A DNA stretch of 6,557 bases from an uncultured Collinsella sp. (GCA_958438955.1 CAUBTS010000094.1:1-6557), one strand, 5' to 3'. Counted from the stretch's first letter, positions 1-6,540 are shown. Notes: generated by a model not told the origin, from the sequence alone. Program-made: numbers and translations.

Positions 1-221
1 GCCTCGGGCGCCTTGATATAGATGGGATGATGCGTCAGCAGCACGTTGGCGCCGGCTTCTTGGGCGCGGCGAACATTAGTTTCGGTCGCATCGAGCGCGC
101 AGGCGACGCCGGTAATCTCCGCGGCAGGGTTGCCGACGGAGAGTCCTATATGGTCCCAACTCTCGGCATCGGTCTCGGGATAGCGTGCCAGCAGCGCGCG
201 CTCAAGCTCGGCGACGATCAT
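1..221 (-). CDS. Nif3-like dinuclear metal centre protein (DUF34/YbgI family), N-terminal fragment
   Basis: This gene runs off the left window edge; 73 codons are visible. The visible protein starts MIVAELERALLARYP, then has WDHIGLSVGNP (about residues 22-32), a TGVACALDAT strand (37-46) and LLTHHPIYIK (61-70). This is the N-terminal pattern of the Nif3/YbgI/DUF34 family, in which the paired histidines (here His64 and His65) bind one of two metal ions in a toroidal hexamer. The remaining metal ligands lie outside the window. The biochemical role of the family is not settled; the label 'GTP cyclohydrolase 1 type 2 homolog' is used in databases but should not be taken as a function. The ATG overlaps the TGA of the upstream cysteine desulfurase as ATGA, and there is no convincing ribosome binding site of its own, so translation is probably coupled to that gene. 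The usual Asp-Asn of the WDNxGL motif reads Asp-His here. The family call is quite sure; the function is not. Confidence 0.88.
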   Translation of the reverse strand, partial: MIVAELERALLARYPETDAESWDHIGLSVGNPAAEITGVACALDATETNVRRAQEAGANVLLTHHPIYIKAPE

Positions 222-1396
222 GCGGCACCCACGATCGAGAGCAGCGTCTGGGCAAACTCGTCCAGGTCGGCTGGGTTCACGCGGTCATCGAAAGAAATGC
301 GCAGTGCACCCAGGGCCTGTTCGCGGCCAATACCCATGGCGCTGAGCACATGGCTCGGATCCATGCTGCCGCTCGAGCACGCCGAGCCTGCCGATACCTC
401 AAAGCCAGCGGCATCGAGTTTGATGATGAGCTCTTCGGAATCCATGCCGTCAATGTAGATCGAAACCATACCCGGCAGACGATCTGCCTGGGCGTAGTCG
501 CCCATCGTGGCGTGAATGCGAGGATGGGCCGTAAGCGTGGCGTAGAGCTTATCGGATAAGGCTTGCAGCGTTGTGCGCTCCTGGGCAACATTCGGCAACA
601 GTGCGGAAGCGGCAGCGGCAAAGGCCAGCTGCGTGCGCAGGTCCTGCGTGCCGGCACGACGTCCGGCTTCCTGTCCACCGCCAAAGATGCGCGGACGCAG
701 CGGCGTGCGGTTCTTAAGGTAGAGTGCGCCGGATGCTACGGGGCCGCCGATCTTGTGCGCGGCAACGGTCATAGCATCGACGCCCAGCTCGGTGACATCG
801 AGCGGAATATGCAGATACCCCTGGATGGCATCGGTGTGGAACAGGGCGCCCACGGTATGCGCGGCCGCGGCAAGCTCGCGGATGGGCTGCACCACGCCGG
901 TCTCGTTGTTGGCGACCATAATGCTCACGAGCGCCACGTCATCGCTCAGCAGCTCACTTAGCGTGGCAGGCTCAATGTAGCCCATGCGGCAGGGCTGCAC
1001 TAGGTCGACGCTAAAGCCGGCGGCACGCAGCAGCGGCAGGTTGTCCAGAATGGAATCGTGCTCGATGGCAGATACGATCACGCGGTTACGCTTACGGTCG
1101 CGCTGGCGAGCGCCCTCGGCAAGACCGAGGAGCGCCAGTTGGTTGGCCTCGGTGCCGCCGTTGGTCAGGACGATCTCGGACGGGCGGACGCGTGCGCCAA
1201 AGCTACGGGCGATCTCGCGACGGGCAACTTCCAGGCGTGCGGCGGCCTTACGGCCGAGCGAATGCAGCGAGTTGGGGTTGACGCCGGCAAGCTCGCTGTC
1301 GTCGTACTCGCGCTGCGCAAGGAGCGCCTCGGCGCGCATGGGCGTCGAGGCGGCATAGTCAAGATTCACGGGTATGCGGTTTTGACCTGCGGTCAT
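218..1396 (-). CDS. Class I (IscS/NifS-like) cysteine desulfurase
   Basis: A 392-residue PLP enzyme of the aminotransferase class V fold, expected in the cytosol. It removes sulfur from cysteine to give alanine and an enzyme-bound persulfide for Fe-S cluster assembly or tRNA thiolation. Visible landmarks in order: N-terminal NLDYAASTP (11-19), NPNSLHSLGR (40-49), TNGGTEANQLAL (78-89), EHDS with the PLP-stacking His113, NNETG (163-167), HTDAIQ with Asp189 and Gln192, AAHK with the Schiff-base Lys215, RRAGTQDL (246-253) and the loop SAGSACSSGSMDPSHV (335-350) with catalytic Cys340. The long Cys loop places it in class I (IscS/NifS) rather than the SufS class. The stretch after the lysine reads GGPVASGALYL where family members usually have GPKGxGALY. 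No scaffold gene (iscU/sufU) or tRNA thiolase is adjacent in this window, so the sulfur acceptor is unknown. The ATG lies 6 nt after the rpe stop, and its ribosome binding site is inside the end of rpe. The family is certain; the exact symbol is not. Confidence 0.95.
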   Translation of the reverse strand: MTAGQNRIPVNLDYAASTPMRAEALLAQREYDDSELAGVNPNSLHSLGRKAAARLEVARREIARSFGARVRPSEIVLTNGGTEANQLALLGLAEGARQRDRKRNRVIVSAIEHDSILDNLPLLRAAGFSVDLVQPCRMGYIEPATLSELLSDDVALVSIMVANNETGVVQPIRELAAAAHTVGALFHTDAIQGYLHIPLDVTELGVDAMTVAAHKIGGPVASGALYLKNRTPLRPRIFGGGQEAGRRAGTQDLRTQLAFAAAASALLPNVAQERTTLQALSDKLYATLTAHPRIHATMGDYAQADRLPGMVSIYIDGMDSEELIIKLDAAGFEVSAGSACSSGSMDPSHVLSAMGIGREQALGALRISFDDRVNPADLDEFAQTLLSIVGAA

Positions 1397-1402
1397 AAGG
1401 GT

Positions 1403-2074
1403 TTATGCCTCCTGTGCGGCCTCGTTGCCCAGCTTTTGCAGCAGCGCAACCTCGGCGGCGGGATCTTCGGACTTAAATACGGCGGAGCCGGCTACGAGCA
1501 CGTTGGCGCCGGCCTTAACGACCTCGGCGATGTTTTTGGAAGAGATGCCGCCGTCGACCTCGATCATGGGCGACACGCCGTGGCGCTCGCACATGGCTTT
1601 GAGCTCGTGGAGCTTGGCGATGGTGCCCGGGATAAAGCTCTGGCCGCCAAAGCCGGGGTTTACGCTCATCAGCAGCACCATATCGACAACGTCGATGATG
1701 CTCTCGAGCACGCACACGGGGGTGGCGGGGTTGAGCACCACGCCTGCCTTGACGCCGCGCTGCTGCAGATGCGTGAGCGTGCGGTGCAGGTGCGTGGAGG
1801 CCTCGTAGTGCACGGTGATCATGTCGGCACCGGCGTCGGCGTACCAATCGACCGTCTCGTCGGGGTTCGACACCATCAGGTGCGCATCGACCGGCACATC
1901 GGTGGAGCGCTTGACGGCCTTGAGGATATCGACGCCAAAGGTGAGGTTGCCGGTAAAGTGGCCGTCCATGACGTCGAAGTGCACGCAGTCGGCGCCGGCG
2001 ATCTTGTCGAGGTCGCCCTTGAGGTTGGCCATATCGGCCGAAAGGATGGACGGAGCGATTTTAATGGAACCCAT
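1403..2074 (-). CDS. rpe: Ribulose-phosphate 3-epimerase
   Basis: A 223-residue TIM-barrel enzyme of the pentose phosphate pathway that interconverts D-ribulose 5-phosphate and D-xylulose 5-phosphate in the cytosol. The length is standard for the family. The start MGSIKIAPSILSADMANL is the typical first strand. The metal and acid/base set is complete: HFDVMDG with His32 and Asp34, DAHLMV with His65, and IEVDGGI with Asp174. The mobile active-site loop SVNPGFGGQSFIP spans 137-149, and the phosphate is expected to be held by GG (175-176) and AGSAVF (195-200). The chosen ATG has an AAAGG ribosome binding site 8 nt upstream in the 18-nt gap after gpsA, the longest intergenic gap in the window. 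The final codons (CAG GAG GCA TAA) carry the ribosome binding site of the following cysteine desulfurase gene. Nothing is missing or broken. The call is firm. Confidence 0.98.
   Translation of the reverse strand: MGSIKIAPSILSADMANLKGDLDKIAGADCVHFDVMDGHFTGNLTFGVDILKAVKRSTDVPVDAHLMVSNPDETVDWYADAGADMITVHYEASTHLHRTLTHLQQRGVKAGVVLNPATPVCVLESIIDVVDMVLLMSVNPGFGGQSFIPGTIAKLHELKAMCERHGVSPMIEVDGGISSKNIAEVVKAGANVLVAGSAVFKSEDPAAEVALLQKLGNEAAQEA
1408..1413 (-). promoter_or_regulatory. Ribosome binding site of the cysteine desulfurase, embedded in the rpe coding end
   Basis: A perfect AGGAGG on the minus strand ends 11 nt before the desulfurase ATG at 1396. It is made from the last rpe codons (CAG GAG GCA), just before the rpe TAA. 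The spacing is a little long, but no better site exists. Ribosomes finishing rpe would sit on it, which points to translational coupling. Confidence 0.8.
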
Positions 2075-2082
2075 GGTAGAAG

Positions 2083-2087
2083 CCTTT
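2083..2087 (-). promoter_or_regulatory. Ribosome binding site of rpe
   Basis: AAAGG on the minus strand, 8 nt before the rpe ATG at 2074. It lies in the 18-nt gap after the gpsA TAG and supports the chosen rpe start. It is weaker than the other sites in this operon. Confidence 0.65.
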
Positions 2088-2092
2088 CTGCG

Positions 2093-3100
2093 CTAGTCGG
2101 TGAGTCCGTAGAACTCTTGGGAGGGTACGCGGTCGGTAAGAATCTCGAGCGCCCTATCCAAAGTAACACCGTTGTAGAGCGTTTGCTCCACGGCAAAGGT
2201 GAGCGGAATGTCTACGCCCAGTGAACGGGCAAGCTCGCTGACGCTGCGGGCCGCGACGGCGCCCTCGACCACCATATGCGTGCGCGTCTGATACTCGTCG
2301 AGCGACACGCCGTGGGCAAACTCGTAGCCAAAGGTGCGGTTGCGCGAATGCTCCGAGGTGCAGGTGGCAATGAGGTCACCCATGCCGGCAAGTCCCATGC
2401 AGGTCATAGCTTGACCGCCGCGGGCATGCACCAGACGGCTAATCTCGGCCAGGCCGCGCGTCATGATGAGGGCGAGCGTGTTGTCGCCGGCACCGGTGCC
2501 GGCGGAGATGCCGCACACGATGGCGATGACATTTTTCATGGCGCCGCAGACCTCGACACCGGTCATGTCTTGCGACAGATAGATGCGGAAGGCCGTGGAC
2601 AGGAGCAGGTCCTTAAAGGTCTCCCCTATCTGCGGATCTATGCTGGCGATGACGGCGGCAGAAAGCCCGCCGCGGCAGATCTCCTCGGCATGGTTGGGGC
2701 CCGAGAGCGCCGCCACGCGCGCCTCGTTGCCGATCTCGCTGGCGATGACCTCGCTCATGAGCAGGCCGGACTCGGGCTCAATGCCCTTGGTGAGGCAGAG
2801 CACCGGGGTATTGGCTGCGATAAAGGGCGCGGCCTGGTGGCACACGCTGCGAAGGTGCGTCGAAGGAACGGCGAAGATGATGGCCTCGGCGCCGTCGAGC
2901 GCCTGTACCAGGTCCGTGGTGGCGACGACGTTGCCGGGCAGCTCGTAGCCCACCAAATACCGGGGGTTGCGGTGCTCGCCATTGATGCCGGCGGCCGTCT
3001 GCTCGCTGTGGGCCCACATGGTCACGCGCTCGGCTCGCGCGGCGGCAAGGCCGGCGACGGCGGTTCCCCAGGAGCCGGAGCCAATCAGCGCAACATTCAT
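2093..3100 (-). CDS. gpsA: Glycerol-3-phosphate dehydrogenase [NAD(P)+]
   Basis: A 335-residue cytosolic enzyme that reduces dihydroxyacetone phosphate to sn-glycerol 3-phosphate, the backbone for membrane phospholipids. The N-terminal Rossmann domain opens with MNVALIGSGSWGTAVA, whose GxGxxG is residues 7-12. Further landmarks are FAVPS (76-80), LTKGIE (103-108), the SGPNHAEE motif (133-140), CGAMKNV with catalytic Lys189, GLAGMGDLIATC (236-247) and SRNR (252-255) in the helical C-terminal domain. Family members often have SGPSFAxE; the Asn-His variant seen here is, as far as I recall, typical of the actinobacterial/coriobacterial branch. The ATG is 9 nt after the plsY stop with AGGAG overlapping that stop codon, so the two genes are probably coupled. 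Its product is the acyl acceptor of PlsY, so adjacent genes encode consecutive steps. Length and motifs are complete, and the call is firm. Confidence 0.98.
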   Translation of the reverse strand: MNVALIGSGSWGTAVAGLAAARAERVTMWAHSEQTAAGINGEHRNPRYLVGYELPGNVVATTDLVQALDGAEAIIFAVPSTHLRSVCHQAAPFIAANTPVLCLTKGIEPESGLLMSEVIASEIGNEARVAALSGPNHAEEICRGGLSAAVIASIDPQIGETFKDLLLSTAFRIYLSQDMTGVEVCGAMKNVIAIVCGISAGTGAGDNTLALIMTRGLAEISRLVHARGGQAMTCMGLAGMGDLIATCTSEHSRNRTFGYEFAHGVSLDEYQTRTHMVVEGAVAARSVSELARSLGVDIPLTFAVEQTLYNGVTLDRALEILTDRVPSQEFYGLTD

Positions 3101-3106
3101 GACTCT

Positions 3107-3111
3107 CTCCT
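3107..3111 (-). promoter_or_regulatory. Ribosome binding site of gpsA, overlapping the plsY stop codon
   Basis: AGGAG (read as TAGGAGAG) on the minus strand, 6 nt before the gpsA ATG at 3100. Its first bases are the AG of the plsY TAG stop, so termination of plsY and initiation of gpsA share the same bases. Confidence 0.8.
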
Positions 3112-3793
3112 ACTTATCGTCGGGCTCGGTGACGCGCTTGGTAAACGAGAGCTTGGACTCCTTACCGGTCATGAGCTTTTTGATGTTCGCACGATGGGCC
3201 CACACCACGGTGATGCCGATCATCGCCATGCAAAACCTAAGTCCCAGGCTGCTGTACGGAAAGACCGCGCAGGCAGCGATGGGAAGACCGATGGCAGCGG
3301 CAAGCGAGCCCACCGACACAAACTTGGTGATGGCGACGGCCACGATAAACATGCCCAGCAACGACAGGCCAATAGGCCAGTACCAGGCGAGGATGACGCC
3401 CAGACCAACCGCGATACCCTTGCCGCCATGGAAATTGAGGTAGGGCGAGAAGATATGGCCCCACACAGCTGCCAGGCAGATGACGCCGAGCATCCAGTCG
3501 CCGGCGGCGCCGGGGGCCATAATGCTCACGGGGAAGCCATAGCCCAAGTCGGCGATAAGCGGACGCGCGATAAGGACGCAGATGGCACCCTTAAGGCAGT
3601 CGAGCAGCAGCGTGAGCGCGGCCACCTTGGGGCCGGCCACGCGCAGCGCGTTGGTGGTGCCGATGTTGCCGGAGCCCGCCTTGCGAATGTCCGTGTGGTT
3701 GAACACGCGGCCCAAGATCAGGCCAAACGGAATCGCTCCGATAAAGAACGAGACCACGGCGCAGACGGCGGTCAGCAGAATCGGATTATGCAT
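3110..3793 (-). CDS. plsY: Glycerol-3-phosphate acyltransferase PlsY (acyl-phosphate dependent)
   Basis: A 227-residue integral membrane enzyme that transfers an acyl group from acyl-phosphate (made by PlsX, not seen here) to glycerol 3-phosphate, giving lysophosphatidic acid. Several hydrophobic segments are visible (about 4-30, 54-78, 98-118, 128-155 and 162-198). The family's conserved loops are present: AGSGNIGTTN (39-48), LLDCLKG (63-69), GHIFSPYLNFHGGKGIA (112-128), FVSVGSLAAA (158-167) and the C-terminal HRANIKKLMTGKE (200-212). The frame is open further upstream to an ATG at 3874, but those extra 27 residues are arginine-rich, lie over the end of der and have no family match. The ATG at 3793 starts the first membrane segment (MHNPILLTAV) and has AAGGAG 7 nt before it, so I chose it. 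This start overlaps the der stop by 8 nt. The product of the downstream gene gpsA makes its acceptor substrate. The protein is slightly longer than the common 200-215 residues because of the periplasmic-side loop near 80-100 and a charged tail. Confidence 0.96.
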   Translation of the reverse strand: MHNPILLTAVCAVVSFFIGAIPFGLILGRVFNHTDIRKAGSGNIGTTNALRVAGPKVAALTLLLDCLKGAICVLIARPLIADLGYGFPVSIMAPGAAGDWMLGVICLAAVWGHIFSPYLNFHGGKGIAVGLGVILAWYWPIGLSLLGMFIVAVAITKFVSVGSLAAAIGLPIAACAVFPYSSLGLRFCMAMIGITVVWAHRANIKKLMTGKESKLSFTKRVTEPDDK

Positions 3794-5120
3794 CCTTTTG
3801 CTCCTTCTTTCTAAAGAAGAGTCGAATGGGCGTGCCGGCAAAGTCGAAGCTCGAGCGCATGCGGTTCTCCACATAGCGCTGGTAGGTGTCGTTGACCAAG
3901 TCGCAGTGGTTGACGAAGAACGTGAACGTCGGCGGGTTGACGCCCGTCTGAGTCACGTAGTGCATGCGCAGGCGGCGCTTGCCGTCCACCACGGTATGAC
4001 CGAACTCGCGCAGGTCGGTGAGGAACGTGTTGAGGCGCGAGGTGCTGATCTTTTGCGAGCGCGTCTTTTCGGCGGCGTCGACCATCGCCCAGATCTTCTC
4101 GACGCTGCGGCCGGTCAGGGCAGAGATGCGCAGGTACTGGGCCCAGGGAGCCATAACGCCCAGACGGCGGTCGATGGTCTCCATGCAGGCCGCGCGCTTA
4201 CGGTCGTCGTCGAGCAGATCCCACTTGTTGAGCAGCACAACGATGGCGCAGCCGCGCTCGATGGCAAGACCCATGACCTTTTGGTCCTGCTCGGTAACGC
4301 CCGCGGAGGCGTCGACGACGAGCAGCGCCACGTCGGCGCGATCGATGGCGCGCAGGCCGCGGACCATGGAGTAGTACTCGATGTTCTCGTACACGGTGCT
4401 CTTCTTGCGAATGCCCGCGGTGTCGACCATGCGGTAGTGCTTGCCGTTGCGCTCGACGACCGTGTCGATGGCGTCGCGCGTGGTGCCGGCAATGTTGGAC
4501 ACGATGGAGCGGTCGGCGCCCAGGATGCGGTTGAACAGCGAAGACTTACCGGCGTTGGGGCGGCCGATGATGGCGACGTTCAGCGCGTCGGGGAACTCGT
4601 CGGCGACTTCGTCCTCTTCCTCGGGAAGCAGGGCCACGATGTCGTCGAGCAGGTCGCCCGTGCCGTGGCCGTGCAGGGCCGAGAGCGGCGTGGGCTCGCC
4701 GATACCGAGCGAATAGAACTCCCAGATGCTGTCGTTCTCGCGATCGGGGTTGTCGAGCTTGTTCACCAGCAGAAAGACCGGCTTGTCGCAGCGCTTGAGC
4801 ATGCGGGCGACCGACTCGTCCTCTTCGGTAACGCCGGTGCGGCCGTCGACCACAAACAGGATGACGGCGGCTTCCTCGGCGGCGGCGAGGGCCTGGTCGC
4901 GAATGGACGTGGCGAAGACGTCATCGCTCTTGAGCGGTTCGATGCCGCCCGTGTCGACGATGGTGAACTCGCGGCCGTTCCAATCGGCCGTGTGGTACGA
5001 GCGGTCGCGCGTGACGCCGCGGGACTCGTGGACGATGGCGTCCGAGGTCTGGGCCAGGCGGTTAACGAGCGTGGACTTGCCCACGTTGGGGCGTCCGACG
5101 ACGGCGACGATAGGTTTCAT
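3786..5120 (-). CDS. der: Ribosome biogenesis GTPase Der (EngA)
   Basis: A 444-residue protein with two tandem GTPase domains and a C-terminal KH-like domain, needed for maturation of the 50S ribosomal subunit. Domain 1 has G1 GRPNVGKS (9-16), G3 DTGG (56-59), G4 NKLD (120-123) and G5 SALHGHG (147-153). An acidic linker follows at about 166-176 (PEEEDEVADEF). Domain 2 has G1 GRPNAGKS (186-193), G3 DTAG (233-236), G4 NKWD (298-301) and G5 SAL (333-335). The KH-like part (about 355-438) includes VNPPTFTFFVNH and ends in the usual basic GTPIRLFFRKKE. The frame is open upstream to 5291, but the true start is the ATG at 5120: it gives the canonical MKPIVAVVGRPNVGKS and has AAAGGAG 5 nt upstream, whereas the longer version would lie over the DUF512 gene. 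It starts 10 nt after the DUF512 stop and its end overlaps plsY. Both nucleotide sites look intact. Confidence 0.98.
   Translation of the reverse strand: MKPIVAVVGRPNVGKSTLVNRLAQTSDAIVHESRGVTRDRSYHTADWNGREFTIVDTGGIEPLKSDDVFATSIRDQALAAAEEAAVILFVVDGRTGVTEEDESVARMLKRCDKPVFLLVNKLDNPDRENDSIWEFYSLGIGEPTPLSALHGHGTGDLLDDIVALLPEEEDEVADEFPDALNVAIIGRPNAGKSSLFNRILGADRSIVSNIAGTTRDAIDTVVERNGKHYRMVDTAGIRKKSTVYENIEYYSMVRGLRAIDRADVALLVVDASAGVTEQDQKVMGLAIERGCAIVVLLNKWDLLDDDRKRAACMETIDRRLGVMAPWAQYLRISALTGRSVEKIWAMVDAAEKTRSQKISTSRLNTFLTDLREFGHTVVDGKRRLRMHYVTQTGVNPPTFTFFVNHCDLVNDTYQRYVENRMRSSFDFAGTPIRLFFRKKEQKDA
3801..3806 (-). promoter_or_regulatory. Ribosome binding site of plsY, inside the der coding end
   Basis: AAGGAG on the minus strand, 7 nt before the ATG at 3793. 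It lies within the final lysine/glutamate codons of der and decides the plsY start in favour of 3793 over the upstream in-frame ATG at 3874. Confidence 0.82.
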
Positions 5121-5125
5121 CTGCT

Positions 5126-5132
5126 CTCCTTT
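5126..5132 (-). promoter_or_regulatory. Ribosome binding site of der
   Basis: AAAGGAG on the minus strand, 5 nt before the der ATG at 5120. It starts within the TAA stop codon of the DUF512 gene (5133-5131). It decides the der start in favour of 5120 over the longer open frame that begins at 5291. Confidence 0.82.
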
Positions 5133-6540
5133 AATGGGTAGGGTCAGTGGAAGTGTTAGAGTCTGCGGGCACAATGCCAAGGATGTGTTCCAGGGTATCG
5201 AGCAGCTCATGCGGCATGGTCGACACCACATGAACCTCGGCGCCGCGACTGGTAAGGCTTGCGAGTAAATCGTCACGATGATACTCGTCAAGCGTCATGC
5301 CGTCAGCGTTGAACATGAGCTTAGGCACAAAGAGCATAACCCCCGACAGGTCTTGGGGCAGCTGCTCCAGGATGTCACACGCGACGATGAGGCCGGTCAC
5401 GTCCACATTGCCGCCAAAGTAGCGGTTCTTGATGGCTGTGACGGTGCCGGCGAGACCATACGGCGACTCCACAAAGCGCGCCACGGTGTCGCGTGCGCTG
5501 GCGCCTGAGAGACATAGAAGCCGCTGGTTGCGGGCGGCGACGGCCTCGCGGACGCGGGCCAGACGCTCGGCGTCGGTAGTCAGCACGTCGTCGGTCTCGT
5601 CCAGATACGAGCGGATCATGCCGATGCCGTCGTAGTACTGCGGGTAACCGTCGTAAAAGTCTGCCTCGGGAGGATCGATGCCGGCGTCCAGATAGAACTC
5701 GTCGCTCATCTGGAAGGTGTGGCGGCCAAAGCGTTCGTAGGCACGATCCTGGTAGGGACGGATCATGGCAATGGTCTCGCGTGCTAGCTCGGGCTTGTCG
5801 CTGTAGGACCAGCTAAAACGGTTCTGATGCTTGGTAAAACCGAGCGGCACAATGCCCAGGCTTGTGATTTGCTCGTGCTCCTCGCAAAAGCGCAGGGTCT
5901 TTTCCAGCTCCTCGCCGTCGTTCATGCCGGGGCACAACACGATCTGCGCGTGAATCTCGATGCCGGCGGCCATGATGGTCTCGAGTACGTCCATGCCGCG
6001 CTGGGCGTTGCGGCCCATCATACGACGGCGGACGTCGGGGCTCACGGCATGGACCGACACGTTCATAGGGCTCATGTTGCGTTGGATGACGTTTTGCACG
6101 TCCTCGTCAGTGAGGTTCGTGAGCGTGACGAAGTTGCCCTGTAAAAAGCTCAGGCGGTAGTCGTCGTCGCGAATATAGAGCGTGGAGCGGCCGCCCTTGG
6201 GCAACATGGTCATAAAGCAGAACACGCAGGCGTTCACACAGGTACGCATGCCGTCAAAGATGGGGCCGTCGAACTCTAGGCCCCAGTCCTCGCCCGGGAA
6301 GCGGTCGAGCTCCACGGGCGTGACGGTGTTGTCGCGGGGATCGAATACCTCCAGCTCGACGGTGTCGTCGTCTGCCTCCCAGAGCCACACGATCATGTCG
6401 GTGAGCTGCTCGCCGTTGACCGTGAGCACGCGCATGCCCGGCTCGATACCCACATCCCATGCGGGCGATTCGGGACGCACGTTCTTTACGAGCGCGCCCT
6501 CACCCGGCTCGGGGTCGCGGCTGCGCCCGTAATCGGCCAC
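5131..6540 (-). CDS. DUF512 domain protein: PDZ-like domain plus radical-SAM-type Fe-S domain
   Basis: A 469-residue protein of unknown function in the family annotated as 'DUF512' or 'FeS oxidoreductase'. The N-terminus (about 14-50) resembles a PDZ domain: GALVKNVRPESPAWDVGIEPG followed by MRVLTVNGEQL. The centre has CVNACVFCF (101-109), a CX3CX2C set (Cys101, Cys105, Cys108) like that which binds the 4Fe-4S cluster of radical SAM enzymes, then DDDYRLSFLQGNFVTLTNL (125-143), VSVHA (161-165) and QIVLCPGMNDG (199-209). The C-terminal DUF512 part has SLGIVPLGFTKHQ (227-239), SDEFY (279-283), GYPQYYDGIGMIR (298-310), YFGGNVDVTGL (374-384) and LFVPKLMFNADGMTLDE (403-419). The listed start is a GTG at 6540. 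It has no clear ribosome binding site and the frame stays open to the right edge at 6557, so the true start may lie outside the window. The stop lies 10 nt before der, and the association with der-plsY-gpsA is conserved in many Firmicutes, so a role tied to translation or envelope growth is conceivable but unproven. Confidence 0.92.
   Translation of the reverse strand: MADYGRSRDPEPGEGALVKNVRPESPAWDVGIEPGMRVLTVNGEQLTDMIVWLWEADDDTVELEVFDPRDNTVTPVELDRFPGEDWGLEFDGPIFDGMRTCVNACVFCFMTMLPKGGRSTLYIRDDDYRLSFLQGNFVTLTNLTDEDVQNVIQRNMSPMNVSVHAVSPDVRRRMMGRNAQRGMDVLETIMAAGIEIHAQIVLCPGMNDGEELEKTLRFCEEHEQITSLGIVPLGFTKHQNRFSWSYSDKPELARETIAMIRPYQDRAYERFGRHTFQMSDEFYLDAGIDPPEADFYDGYPQYYDGIGMIRSYLDETDDVLTTDAERLARVREAVAARNQRLLCLSGASARDTVARFVESPYGLAGTVTAIKNRYFGGNVDVTGLIVACDILEQLPQDLSGVMLFVPKLMFNADGMTLDEYHRDDLLASLTSRGAEVHVVSTMPHELLDTLEHILGIVPADSNTSTDPTH

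Noticed and set aside
13..18. TTGATA, like a -35 promoter element on the plus strand
   Set aside because: It is inside the Nif3-like coding sequence, has no suitable -10 box at 16-18 nt, and would drive transcription antisense to every gene present.
1058..2224. A 388-codon open frame on the plus strand
   Set aside because: It is antisense to the desulfurase start, all of rpe and the gpsA end. It has the same low-complexity His/Gly/Val-rich composition and no motif.
2276..3814. A 512-codon open frame on the plus strand
   Set aside because: It lies wholly opposite gpsA and plsY, both of which have full sets of family motifs. Its translation is low-complexity (rich in Gly, Ala, His, Asp and Arg) with no recognisable motif. 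It is a by-product of GC-biased codon use in the real genes.
3794..3874. N-terminal extension of PlsY to an ATG at 3874
   Set aside because: The 27 extra residues are arginine-rich and uncharacteristic, and overlap der codons. The ATG at 3793 has an AAGGAG site and begins directly at the first membrane segment.
5121..5130. Possible terminator or promoter between DUF512 and der
   Set aside because: The gap is only 10 nt and is occupied by the der ribosome binding site, leaving no room for a hairpin or a promoter. All other gaps are equally short.
3582..5141. A 519-codon open frame on the plus strand
   Set aside because: It is the antisense shadow of der and part of plsY. The translation is a Val/Asp/Gly/Ala-rich string with no domain, and der is unambiguous on the other strand.
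5121..5291. N-terminal extension of Der to an upstream start at 5291
   Set aside because: The extension covers the DUF512 C-terminus in another frame and has no family match. MKPIVAVVGRPNVGKS with a ribosome binding site at 5120 is the canonical start.
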